The notes beneath the pieces were generated by a model. It was not told where the DNA came from, did not search any database, and saw only the letters and a program-made list of their open reading frames with translations. DNA of 64,000 nucleotides from Selaginella moellendorffii. Lineage: Eukaryota; Streptophyta; Lycopodiopsida; Selaginellales; Selaginellaceae. Shown piece by piece: positions 24,236-35,087 of this stretch. Position 1 is the first letter of the stretch. Each line of letters begins with the position of its first letter. Made by a program: the position numbers and the translations under genes. The stretch is from positions 5,396,199 to 5,460,198 of the forward strand of contig NW_003314261.1 in NCBI RefSeq assembly GCF_000143415.4, in the 5' to 3' direction.

Positions 24236-25332
24236 CATTTTAAGTAAATTTAAATTTATATATAATTCCAAATGCCACATCTGGATAGAATTACTAACTG
24301 CTCTTAATAAAATATATTTGACCTGGTTAAAGAAACTCATTCATTGGCTTACACTTGCTAGTGTTAAGAATTTTTGCAATATTAAGCCTAAGATAGTTTA
24401 CCAAGACATGTTAGTCTTATTTTGGTTCTATTATTTATTTATGGAAAGTGTTTAGATTTGTTAGTGAGGCATATTTACAAAATGTAAAGATTGTGTTAAA
24501 CATGATAATATTATTCTTATGCTTAGATTCACAATTTAACACCATTTCATATTTATAAAGTTTTAAAGTTTTTCCTAAAAGCCAACTCTAGAGAGATTAG
24601 GGTGAAAGCTCAAAATGTGTTTTTATATAGGTTTTTATATAAGGGTGTTGTTTGTTTTTGTTTCTATGTCCACCATGGGTTTAAGTCTAAAATCCATACT
24701 ATATTAATTGATGGAATATTCATATCCTTATGTTAAGGCTACCAATATGTTAAAGTAGCATTAAACTTCATTTGCCTTTGTTTTGCATATTGATCTTAAT
24801 ATAGATATTGAAAAATTTAGAACTATTTTAGTGGTATTGCTTTGTGTTGTAATGCCTCTACATCTTGGCTGTACATTCATGCTCTATGCTCTTGTTCCTT
24901 AAGAGTTTAGTTTCATCCCTTTATTTCAGTGGCTCAAGGTTTTGAATCTTGGATTCCACTTTGTTGCCCTTGGCATATGTATTCAATAGTTGCCTCATAG
25001 TTATCATATAGTAAATTACTATAAGGTATATAGTCAAAACTGTGTGTCCTACATATATAGAGTTAAGCATTCTTATAGTTGAATAATATTAGAAATCCAA
25101 ATTCAAGAACTTACATTAATCTTGAGTTCAAATCTCATATATAGAGGTTTAAGGTTTGACTCCCATTGTGACTAGAAATCATAAATATGCTCACAAAGAG
25201 ATAGTAAATACATGACATCCCATCCCCCCCTCCCCCTATAATGCCAAGCACCAAATTGCAATTAAAGTGGTGTAAGATTAAACTTAAAGTTGATATTACT
25301 GATAGAAATTTATAACTAATTAACTAACTAAC

Positions 25333-25339
<7 letters not shown>

Positions 25340-25375
<36 letters not shown>
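25340..25375. repeat. (TA)n microsatellite
   Basis: About 18 TA units, following a short degenerate run of 'aactaact' units. Confidence 0.95.
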
Positions 25376-25380
<5 letters not shown>

Positions 25381-28360
25381 AGGCTTTTAAGTACAATCAC
25401 TAGAAGAATACCTAAGCTAACTAACTAAATAATATAATCTATGATATTGGTACTTTGAGTCAAGGTTGGTAGCAACCTTAAACTCCTTAAGTATAAACAA
25501 TGAGAAAGAAGCTTATAAATATGATTTTTAGGAAAATACCCAAATCAGTCAAACAAATAATACAATTTATGGTATTAACACTTTGAGTAAAGGATGGTAC
25601 CAATCTTAAACTTGAAGAGTTTGTGATTTTCCAATGTTAACAAAGTTGCCAAACCTTTGATCCAATTGGAATAGAAGGTGAGAATAATCAACCACACAAT
25701 AATGAGAAAAGTAATGGTACATGAACAAAATTTAAAGCAATAGCATGAATAACAATGGAATCATTTGTAAGATTAAGTGTTGGAAGAAATAAATATAACC
25801 AATAAAAATGAAGGTCATAGTTGATGAAAAATGAAAAGTGATATGTTAAATAGTATTGAAAACTATTAAAAAAAACCTCAGCAAAATGAAGGAGATCAAT
25901 TTAATCATTCTGTTGATGAGAAATAAAGTATCAAAAATACTATTCAAGAGTTTTTGATACTTTTTCATTAGTTAGAGGATGTAAGAAGTGGATAGTATGT
26001 GAAAGAAGAAAATAAAGCAACCCTAAAAGGTGGAAAAAAACTGAAATGATCACTTATAGATAATATCATTTAGCAATTCATGAAGACAGAAAATTTCTTT
26101 ATAAATAAGCTCAAATAATTGCTTTCCATCAATATGGAAAAAAGTGCTAATTTGATAAATCAATTAACCACAACAAGAATATTGTCAAATCCTTGAGAAA
26201 GTAAAAGATCAATAAGGAAATTTATACAGATCTCCAGGGTAGGATATAAAAAAGAATCTTTCTAATGGTTTTATTAAGCATTATTAAATTCATATGTGTT
26301 CAAAAAAGATGAGTTTCTTTATTTGGTAGTTGACTATTATAATCTCAACAAAGTATCATTCCCAATTAATTAGTTTGTATTAATTTCTTAAATATGGTGT
26401 AGCTTTTCAAAACTTGGTTCTTCACTAAATTAATTTGTATAATATTTAAATTTTTATTTGCATTTGGAAAGGTAATGAGTGGAAAACACCCTTTTATACT
26501 AGTTATAACCACTTCAAGAATATAGTGATGCTTTATAGTGTAACTAATATTTTTGCTATTTTCCAACATATGGCAAACAATATTTTCATTTATCTTGATG
26601 AAATTCTTATCTCTTTTAACAGAAAAACACAGCTATCATGTTTGCCTTTTTCTTTAGCACCTTCAATATTGAAGAAATATTCCTTTGATAAAGTTTTGGT
26701 GAAATTTTCTAGCTATATTATTTTATCATATTTCTTGCCTAAAGTTTTCACCATTTTTTAGTAGCAATATCCAACTTTTGTTCATGATGTTTAATATTGC
26801 TTTTGTCTTATGAACTTTTATCAGTGTTTCATTCAAAAAGTTTCTCCTTTAATGTGATTACCTTTTTTTATAGTCTTCCTGCTATTTAAATTTCTTTTGA
26901 TTTTCTGAAATCTACATTCACTTCTGCTTTAGTTCTCATCTATATAGACAAGACAAAATTTTAATTTCTTGAGGTAAATGCTTCAAATTTTATTTTATGT
27001 AATATCTTGTTGCAAGAGGAATCAAATAACAAGATTCAGCCACTCTTTGAAATATACCACTATAGAGATTGATTTGCAATTTTAGACCTTTGAAACTTGA
27101 TATCATTTCCTTTAAAGGTCTTTTCTATATGATCACAATTACAACAACCTTTAGTTTTGGTCTTTGGCATGCATCCTCAATTAGTGTCAAACTTAGTGGT
27201 TACTATTCAGTTAGTTTATAATTATATATTACTCATGAAAAGTGAATGGGAAAGTTGATACTTTTACTCAATATAGTTATCTCACACTATCACTTATAGA
27301 CTTTGTATTCAAATTTTAACATCAAAATCTTTTTTATTTCTTTTGCTTCAAAATCAATTCCCTTGCACAACGTTTTGCTCACTCCTTCATTTTTATATTT
27401 ATAAAAGGCATAATAAACAAAGGCCTCAAATCCATTTGTTCAAAAAGCTTGACAATTAATTTCTTCCTATACTTCTTTATCCCAATATAGTGGTTTTTAA
27501 TTTTATCAATTTTGAGATGGATTTTATCAATTTTAAGAATTCTTCATCAAAAGACAATTGATGGAAAACAATTAACCAAACTTATTTACAAAGAAAGTTT
27601 CCATCTTCATGGTCTCAAACGATATTACTAATGATTAAAGGCCTTACTTTGTGTCTATCTCTTCAAATCCTTTCTCAAACTTATGCCTCCTCAATTGCTA
27701 AGCACTACACTAAGGTGGATATGTTTAAAATGGAAGAAATATACTAACTTATTTCACAATCTTTCTTTCATAATCTCTATTAAATAGAACTTCATTTGAA
27801 ATAAGAAACTGCAGATTTAAAAATCATGAAGTACTTTTCCAAAAAATCCTTCCCACTAATCTCACAACAATGGGAACACGTCTCTATACTTCCAGCTTAA
27901 AGTTTTTAAAGTTTTTTTTGTTCCTCAACAATAATAAAAAAATACATTGTTATACTTAGATCATCATGAGACAAAACAGGGGCAAAGAATGAGGATAGTT
28001 AGCCCAATACTGACTTGAGTGGAAGGCATATAACAAGGTGCGCCAAGACACTCACTTTTTGATTCAGTTTTTACAGCAGCAACACAAAAAGTCGAGCGTG
28101 CAGAATCTTTACTGGCACCCCAGTTCTTAAACATATTGGAACCAGGACGTCCACTGGTCAGATGACCTTCATGAGTTATTAGTGCAAGCAAGGTACTAGC
28201 GACTGTAACCCTCAGAAGTTTCTAAGGGGGCCTCTCTCCCCTGCGCACAGCAAGTGGACGAGTTTTTTAAAGCCTGGAATTGGCAGGGTATTGCCTGCTT
28301 GAGCAGAAAAAAGCAGAGGAAAACAAATAGAACTCTCTATGGCTTACCAAATTCTTGGAG

Positions 28361-31300
28361 TCACGCTGATGGATTCAGCTGCACGGCCTTGGACACATCC
28401 AGCGACGAAACACGACATGTACCAAGTAGCATCTCTGGAAGATCCTCTTCGGTGTTCGCCTGCACAAATTTGGTGTTGTTTTTACATTTGTTGGTCAAGG
28501 AATTCTGCCTTGAAGAAGAGTACCTGTATCAAAAAGGCCATCTCCACAACCAGCTTGCTCATGTAACCAAACACCAGGCTCACTACACCCCGAGCAACAG
28601 ATGAAGCACCCACATCCACGTCCAGCTGCAAAAGAAATTACCAAGGCTTTTACAGGCATAGAAAAACTAACTATTACCTACCTCTAGGTAGTTTTTCCCA
28701 TGAAAGTAGTGTAGATCTAACGCCTCTCCAATGAGACAGGCGGTTTTTCCAACGCTCTGCTTGACAATCCAAGAGCCCTGTGAACGACACATTAAGTTTT
28801 GCAAAGGCTGGAGAGAGCACTTATACCTCTGCTACATGAGGGATGAGCTTAAAAGTTGAGCTACGAAATCTGTCACCTCCGTTCACAAACTTTTCCAGCA
28901 AGGGAATCTGATCGAGCGACTGTTTCAGCATGTAGTAAAAGACCAGGGAGTACGTCGTGGAGCCGGGGACCTGCGTCGAGAGAATCAGAATGGAGAGAGC
29001 TATGTAATATAGAAAGCACAAAACCTGAAGATTAACAATGAAGAAAAACGACCTGGCAAGCTTTCGGACTTTAGGCTTCTGCAAAGTTGATAAAGCTCAA
29101 AAGTGGCCAAAAAGATTTATGGACCACTACGCACCTGCATAAAAGTATTTTCCCGAGAGGCAATGTGGTCTTCCCGTTGGTTGGATGTAAACCAGTCGAC
29201 TGCAACCAGCTGCATTAGCGTTTCCTTGGCCTTTACCTTCTTATTATCCCGTAAATAATTCTTTCCACGAATCAGGAAAGTGGACGGATCAGCCGCACTC
29301 CAGCTGCAGTAAAAAGACGACTTTGGAAGTGTGCCTTCGCGATCTAGTAATTCGGCGTCTCGCGAGGAGAACTCTGTTTGAGGTTGAGCTCCCTTTTTGT
29401 GAGCTGCGTTAAAATAGGTTTACCAGGTAATAAAAAATAAAAAATGATCGATGTTACCTGCTGCTGCAAGGGCATGTATGCGCTTGACAAAACTTGCGGT
29501 CTTTGAAAACTTGGGAAGCTATAATAAAAACAGGCAGGAGATATTACCTCGGCAAAAAGAAGGATACTTCCTACCGATTTAGTCTCAGGCTCAAATTCTT
29601 CGGTGCCTTCGGTCTCACTTACGGACCGCAGCATGTCATCGGGCAAATCTTCCTGATCGGAGTCGTCCGGAGCGTCAAAAAACTCGTCCGTGTCGTTCAC
29701 CCGAAGGAATGACTCTTGCTCGTCGATATGGGCACTCTTTGGTTCCTGATCGCTGACGACGATCGCTCGTTCTTCATTTTCTTCCTTTTCTTCCTTGGCT
29801 GCTTGATCGTCGAATTCCCCAGAGGCATCCACCCACGTCGGCTCAATTACTTTCGCTTTATACAGTTCCCTCAAGCCTGAAAGTTGAAAACGTCAGGATA
29901 TCAGATTTTAACTAGAGAACATCACTGATACCAGCAATCCTCTCGAGCATGCGAAGCGTAATTTTCTGAACACGAGAAGGTTTGAAATGAGATTTCCAGG
30001 TGTTCCAATCAATTTCCAACATGTGCCTGACAAGTGACCGTGCAGGTTGCTCTCCTTCACCGGTCAGAGGGGATATTACATAGCCGCCACCTGCATGCAC
30101 CAAAAACTAAACCGACTGTAGAAAAGTGTCGAATGTCGGCTCACTTTTTAAATTGGCCCGCACTGTTCCTGATCGTGTAGGGCAGTCCTTGCGGCTCACT
30201 GAACGATACAAAATTACTGCGAAAACGAGGCAAGGACAGAGTATAGGATCCATGGTCAGAATAATTATCAAAAGCTTACCATATGAACCATCATATTCAC
30301 GGCGCCAATATCTATGAAATAACAAATCTCGCCCGCGCATGTGTCTAAACTCGAAGGCATTATATTATACCAACAATGCAGCGACAAACTTACCCGGGGA
30401 GCCATTTTCTACGCAGCTGCTTGTGAACGATATCTGTATGACCATCTATGCGCTCCACAATTCGTCCCGTTGAGTAGCAAAAGTCCCACCTGAGGATACG
30501 CACACTGTTGGGTCTGCAATCGCAAACACACACGTCTTACTCTGAGCGTGAATCTCCCAACGCCATAACGGTATCGAAAACGGACTCACAAGGTGCCTTT
30601 ACAACTCCAACAGCCATAATCGCGGGATGGTCATCTGCAAACTGCACTCTATTGTTGAGCAAAGGCAGCAAGACTGCTGAATCTGCTGATCAAATATTGC
30701 TGGTACCTTACTTGTAAATCTCCCCTTCGATTTCGAGGACTCCCGGAATAACCTCAGGCCTGGTACATGGTTATCAGAACGTCCTCGGGAAGAAGTAAAG
30801 CCACTCACCATTCTTACAGCCAAGAATTTTCCAAGGCGATTCTGCAATGACGTCTCCTTGCTCCCTCATGGAAGTCCAAAAGCCAGTCCAATCAGGAACT
30901 TCTGTAGAGAAAGTATAAAGAGTTACGTTAAACTGTCTTAGAGCATATCAATTACCTTGGCCTCCCTCTCGCCCTCGTTCAAAAAATCTGGGAAAGAGCC
31001 AGAATTTCGCATTAAAAATGTAACAAGCTGGCAGAAGAAATGGACAGGACGCACCTAAAATATGGCTTTCTTTTCGGAACTGCCAAGTTTTGCCTGAGGG
31101 GAGCTTGGCTCTAGGACAAAGGTCGGCATGTCTGTTAGTAAAACCGCAACGCGAGTCCATTTTCACCTTACACTTGCAGCGTCCCTAAAAGCGGACATCC
31201 ATTTTGCTGCTTCTTCAGCAGTCCGTGCCGCGAGCTATAGCAAAGCATCTCATAAGCAAGTTCACAACCAACAAAGAACGAAGAACGAAAGAAAGAGGGA

Positions 31301-31739
31301 CTCTCAAACCTTCATTTGTTGTTGATCAAAGTTTGGATCGGAGAGAGTGAAGGTATGCAAAACCTGTGCAAAATTCTTCCTCAGCCCAGCAGCAATGCAA
31401 GAGGAGAGAATAAAGGAAAGCTCTCAATCACCTGGCCATGGATATTCTCCCTTCCATTGTCAACGACTTTAGTGTATGGCTGAATAACGCCCTTTTTCAA
31501 AGATTGCTGTAGAACAAGAACAATGCATCATCACAAGAACAAACTCACAAAACATTAATCAATCCAAGAGATAGAGAGAGAAGAGGAAATTTTACCTTCT
31601 CGCCATCGTGGATGGGCTTGGATTTGTAACAAGTAGCCTGGCGGCCCTCGAGAACGAAGTAGCGCTTCCTGGGGAAGCGGATCCTGAGCCTGTGAGGTTG
31701 GATTACATAGAGCCAGCCCTCAATTTTGGTAGAATCCAT
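28361..31739 (-). CDS. EDR2-like protein: PH, START and DUF1336 domains (21 exons)
   Basis: Exons: 31739-31596, 31506-31432, 31363-31310, 31234-31167, 31093-31055, 30987-30956, 30901-30809, 30759-30712, 30634-30541, 30489-30394, 30344-30280, 30216-30145, 30090-29932, 29876-29575, 29518-29458, 29403-29135, 29078-29025, 28970-28827, 28777-28682, 28625-28524 and 28459-28361. All phases agree and give 721 aa. The PH domain begins EGWLYVIQPHRLRIRFPRKRYFVLEG. The START domain includes SPWKILGCKNGLRLF, DHPAIMAVGVV, SRSEWDFCYSTG, RDLLFHRYWRREYDGSY and GGYVISPLTGEGEQ. The DUF1336 domain contains FLIRGKNYLRDNKKVKA, LVAVDWF, VPGSTTYSLVFYYML and LDVDVGASSVARGVVSLVFGY. An acidic linker (about residues 330-430) separates the last two. 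EDR2 of Arabidopsis limits salicylate-dependent cell death and binds phosphoinositides; this gene looks closer to the EGWLYLI branch (At2g28320/At3g54800-like). Exons 4-6 are the least certain junctions. Confidence 0.92.
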
Positions 31740-32339
31740 CGCCGCTCTCTCCCTCGATCCTTCTTGATCCTCTCGATCCTCGCCGCGCCAAGGGCAAAGC
31801 GCTGGCGCACCGACACGAGAGCTACACTACCTAGAGCTGGAATACCGCGTGAGGCGCTCCGCGAAATCTTTCTCGCCCGCCTCCATCGCCCGGGAGGGTT
31901 TTTTAGTCGTCGTAGGCGCAAGCTCGAGTCAGCAGCGAATCGAACTTTCAACGTGTCAAAAGAAGAAAAAGCCTAAAGGTGGCCAAAATTAAAATTAGAA
32001 AATAGGGACGCCGTTGCCGGGGATCGAACCCGGGTCGTCCGCGTGACAGGCGGAAATACTTACCACTATACTACAACGACTGGTCATGCTAGTTAGCCTA
32101 CGTTGCAAGTCACTTTTCTGACCTATAGTCGTAAAAGAGACCTCCATTCCTTCGGATCAAAAGTCCTGGCTGTAAAGAAAGTTCTATAGTGTTTGGCATA
32201 TCGTGAAGTCTATCACGAAATGTTTTAGTGAGGAAACTTCTTTGCAAACATTTTCTTGACCTATGTTCTTCTTGATAGCACACACTCACCATTCTATTCA
32301 TCCCCAAGAACTTAGGTGCAATGTTAAATAGAAGAGTAC
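31740..32339. other. Intergenic region between EDR2-like and multicopper oxidase genes
   Basis: This is the 5' flank of the EDR2-like gene and the 3' flank of the oxidase gene; both are on the minus strand. The only feature recognised inside it is the tRNA-Asp. Small open frames here show no family resemblance. Confidence 0.6.
32009..32080 (-). tRNA. tRNA-Asp (anticodon GTC)
   Basis: A full 72-nt cloverleaf on the minus strand. The acceptor stem is GTCGTTG paired with CAACGGC, followed by discriminator G. The D-arm contains TAGTATAGTGGTAAGTA (A box). The anticodon arm is TCCGC-CTGTCAC-GCGGA. The T-arm has GGTTCGATCCC (B box). The usual eukaryotic nuclear tRNA-Asp pattern is present, and CCA is not encoded. 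It lies about 270 bp upstream of the EDR2-like start codon, on the same strand. Confidence 0.97.
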
Positions 32340-34176
32340 TTAATTCGTGAACAACAATGGCCGCATCATCTCATTGTCCTCGTGCTCCAGGAGATGACAA
32401 TGCCACACATACCCAGGAGATATAGTCGGGTCAAACGCGAACCGGGTCGCCTCGCGCGGGCGGAAGGGCACGAAGAATCGTGTCACGAGGTTCGCCCTCA
32501 CCAGCGCCGTGTCCTTCCATCCAAAGTGATCCACGTCCGGCGGCAGAGGATTCCCTGTGAAGCAGCTCGTCGGATCGAGAAACGGAGTATTGACGCTACA
32601 CGCCCCCCGAATGAAGTTCGCCACATCGTAGTTCTGCTGATCCAGCGCGAAGAAATTGATCAAGTGGATGTGTATCGGGTGATCCCCGTTGGTAAAGGTG
32701 TTGACGAACTCCCAGATCTCGTTCGTGTAGAGCGGCACGATCTCGGTCACCGGGCTGCGGAACGTGCGGTTGGCGTCCGAGAAGATCGTCCCCACCGTGG
32801 GGTTGAAGCTGATCACGAACTGGCGGCGGCGGACGCCGGTCACGTTGGCGGCAGAGATGTTGAAGCCGGTGGTGGCGAGGATCGTCTCCGCAACCGTGAG
32901 GTTGGCCATGGCCGGATCGATCGTGTTAGATGGGAGCATTGCGTTGGACGGCGGGAAGCTTGTGACACGAAACATGAACACCGACTGGTTGTTTCCATTG
33001 CCCGCCTCGAAGCCGGAGGTGGCGGTGTTTCTGATGGTTACGTTCTCTCCCACTCGCAAGCTCGAGAAATCGATCAGGACGTCGGCTCGCTCGGATGGAC
33101 CCAGGTTGAGCGTCGGCTGCCGGACTGGAGTGGTCAGCAGCCCGCCATCGGATCCAATCTTGAAGAAGGCGAGGCTGGGGTGATCCAAGTTGAGGATGAA
33201 GAAGCGCGAGTTCCCAGCGTTGAGGAAGCGGAAGCGATGGACGCCCCGCGAGACGTTCAAGTATGGCCAGATCATGCCATTGACGAGCATGGTGTCGCCA
33301 AAGTAGTCCGGGCACCAGTTTGGATGGACAGAGACTGTGAATGACCATCCCAGGGTGGGATAATTGATGCTGCCGTTGGGGAAGAACTGGCGATCCTGGA
33401 GGACCAAGTCGTGGATGAATGGGTTCTGGCTGCCATCGCTGTTCTCCCTGAGCGATCCCGGGAGCCAGGAGGGATCATCGTTTCCGATGATGTGATAGAG
33501 TCCCGCGAGGCCAGCGGCGACGCTCAAGCGCGTGTAGCCGAAGGAGTGATCGTGGTACCAGAGCAGAGTGGAGGGCTGCGCATTGTCGTACCGGAAGACG
33601 TTGGTGGTGAAATTCGGGCCTCGCTCGCCACCATTTGTGATCCAGGCATCCGGGTGGCCGTCGTAGGGGGGCGCGGTCTCTCCTCCGTGGAGATGGACGA
33701 CGAGTGGAACTCCAACTCGGGGCTGGGCGCGGTCCAGCGTGGGATCGACCGCGAGCAAGTGATTGGCATCGGTGATGTTGTTCGACCAGCGCACGAAAGC
33801 TCGCTTGTTCTTGAATGCTACGAGGGTTGGGCCTGGCACCGAGGCTTGCGCGGAGGTTCTACCAAAAGCGTACACGGTTGTGGGTGGTAAATCCCTGTGG
33901 AGTTTCTGGAAAATAGAAAAGAAAGAAAGAACTTTCATGACGATTTGTGGCATAGTTTTTTACCCTCTGGACTTTGAATGCGCGGATGATGAGTGGCCTT
34001 GAGCTGCTTGTTCTGGTGAGATTGATTCTTCGCATAACTGGAACATGATCAACGAATCTTTCCAAAACAGGGGAGGCATCCAAGTTGAGGCACTGCTGCG
34101 TTGCATTCTGGGCTCCTGTGATTGCAAAGATGCAAGCTGCTACAACCGCAAGCAACACCAGTTTTTGGACCGCCAT
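32340..34176 (-). CDS. LPR1/CotA-like multicopper oxidase, secreted
   Basis: Two exons, 34176-33964 and 33905-32340, giving 592 aa. The ATG at 34176 opens a signal peptide (MAVQKLVLLAVVAACIFAITGA). All four copper-ligand blocks are present in order: HLHGG near residue 142, WYHDH near 188, HPIHIHL in the C-terminal third, and HCHLLEHEDNEMM near the end. These provide the His ligands of the T2/T3 cluster plus Cys, His and Met of the T1 site. KLHRDLPPT and VPGPTL, and the HEDNEMMRP ending, resemble the bilirubin-oxidase/CotA/LPR group rather than classical lignin laccases. Plant LPR1-type enzymes act in the apoplast as ferroxidases in the root response to low phosphate; the substrate here is inference. 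Several N-x-S/T sites suggest glycosylation. The 58-bp intron argues against bacterial contamination. Confidence 0.9.
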
Positions 34177-34446
34177 CCCAATCCACAGAACAGAAAGAAT
34201 GTGATCCTTGAATTTTAGGCTAGAGGATCCACGGTGGTTCATAGAATAAATCACTGAGAGTTACAGTCCTTTTGCGACTTGGTCCTCAAGGTTACGTGGA
34301 AGACACATGGTGTTTGAAAATGACGAGATAGCTTGCAATTTTTGAAAAGTTAAGAAATATGAACAAAGACTTCTTGGCAAGATGCCAGCTCTAGATAGAC
34401 AGATAGAAATCGTGTGTAATAGTGGGGCATAGGAGTTGCAGAGGCG

Positions 34447-34506
34447 GTGAAATGGATGGAAGGCCCGGGGAGTTAGGTGAAGTGGATGGAAGGCCCGGGG
34501 AGTTAG
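34447..34506. repeat. Tandem duplication of a 30-bp unit
   Basis: Two adjacent 30-bp copies (34447-34476 and 34477-34506) differ at one base (GTGAAATGG versus GTGAAGTGG). Both end in GGCCCGGGGAGTTAG. They lie upstream of the multicopper oxidase. Confidence 0.95.
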
Positions 34507-34995
34507 CAGCAAGGAAGCGTCCTTCTTGCGGCCTATAGTTATGCGGCCGCAGCACTGTTAATTTCAAGTGCTAGGAAGGTGCTAGTGACTTTATAAAAGG
34601 AGTTAGAAGCAGACACACAAACAACAATAACAAGCTTCCAAACTGATTAATCATAATAGTTTTGTGCCTGAGTACGTAACCAACATTCTGAACTTGTTTT
34701 ATAAAGTGTTTTGATGTTTTGTGTGTGTGTGAACGTAGCTATTTTCAACGCGTGCTCGAACTGGCACGATTGAAAAGATAAATCTATCAGAATGGGATTC
34801 AGCTAGAGAAGAAGGAGTTCCCAGGTAGGGCGAGCACGTTCCCGCCCAGAACGGGCGAGCTGGGCATTAGCCTGGCGAGCGTTCTGGAGGGAATGTGCGA
34901 GCCCGTGCCCGGGAACAACCTTAATGGGCTGTGGCAATACCGTTAATGGACATGTGGAAGAATGTTATTCAAAGATAAAAGGGTTCTCCAAAATT

Positions 34996-35087
34996 GGCAG
35001 CTGGTAGCCTGGTTCTCTAGAACCTGGCAGTTGGCAGTTAGGTTCTGGAGAACCTAGCAGTTGTCAGCCACGTTCTCGTAGAGAACT
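34996..35087. repeat. Three tandem ~30-bp imperfect repeats with hairpin potential
   Basis: Three consecutive units of 30, 30 and 32 bp each begin with (G/A)GCAG(C/T)TG and end in GTTCT..(G)AGAAC(C)T. The GTTCT/AGAAC arms make each unit a short inverted repeat. Another GGTTCTCC copy lies just before. The function is unknown. Confidence 0.75.

Larger units (their letters stand above)
21740..28360. other. AT-rich intergenic island with decayed transposon sequence
   Basis: From about 21.8 to 27.9 kb base composition changes sharply to AT-rich, with few open frames and no assembled gene. Recognisable content is a degraded Copia piece (23.6-24.05 kb), two TA microsatellites (about 24183-24233 and 25340-25375) and many stop-riddled segments. 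No tRNA or other RNA gene was seen. Composition returns to that of the genes near 28.0 kb, in the 3' flank of the EDR2-like gene. Confidence 0.55.

Noticed and set aside
24104-24340. Minus-strand frame with an Ile-Tyr run
   Set aside because: It is a translation of the TA microsatellite.
32382-33344. Plus-strand frame (320 aa) opposite the multicopper oxidase
   Set aside because: It is antisense to the copper-binding exons, with no recognisable domain.
32340-34176. Bacterial contamination as the source of the CotA-like oxidase
   Set aside because: The gene has a spliceosomal intron with exact phase, a eukaryotic signal peptide and plant genes on both sides.
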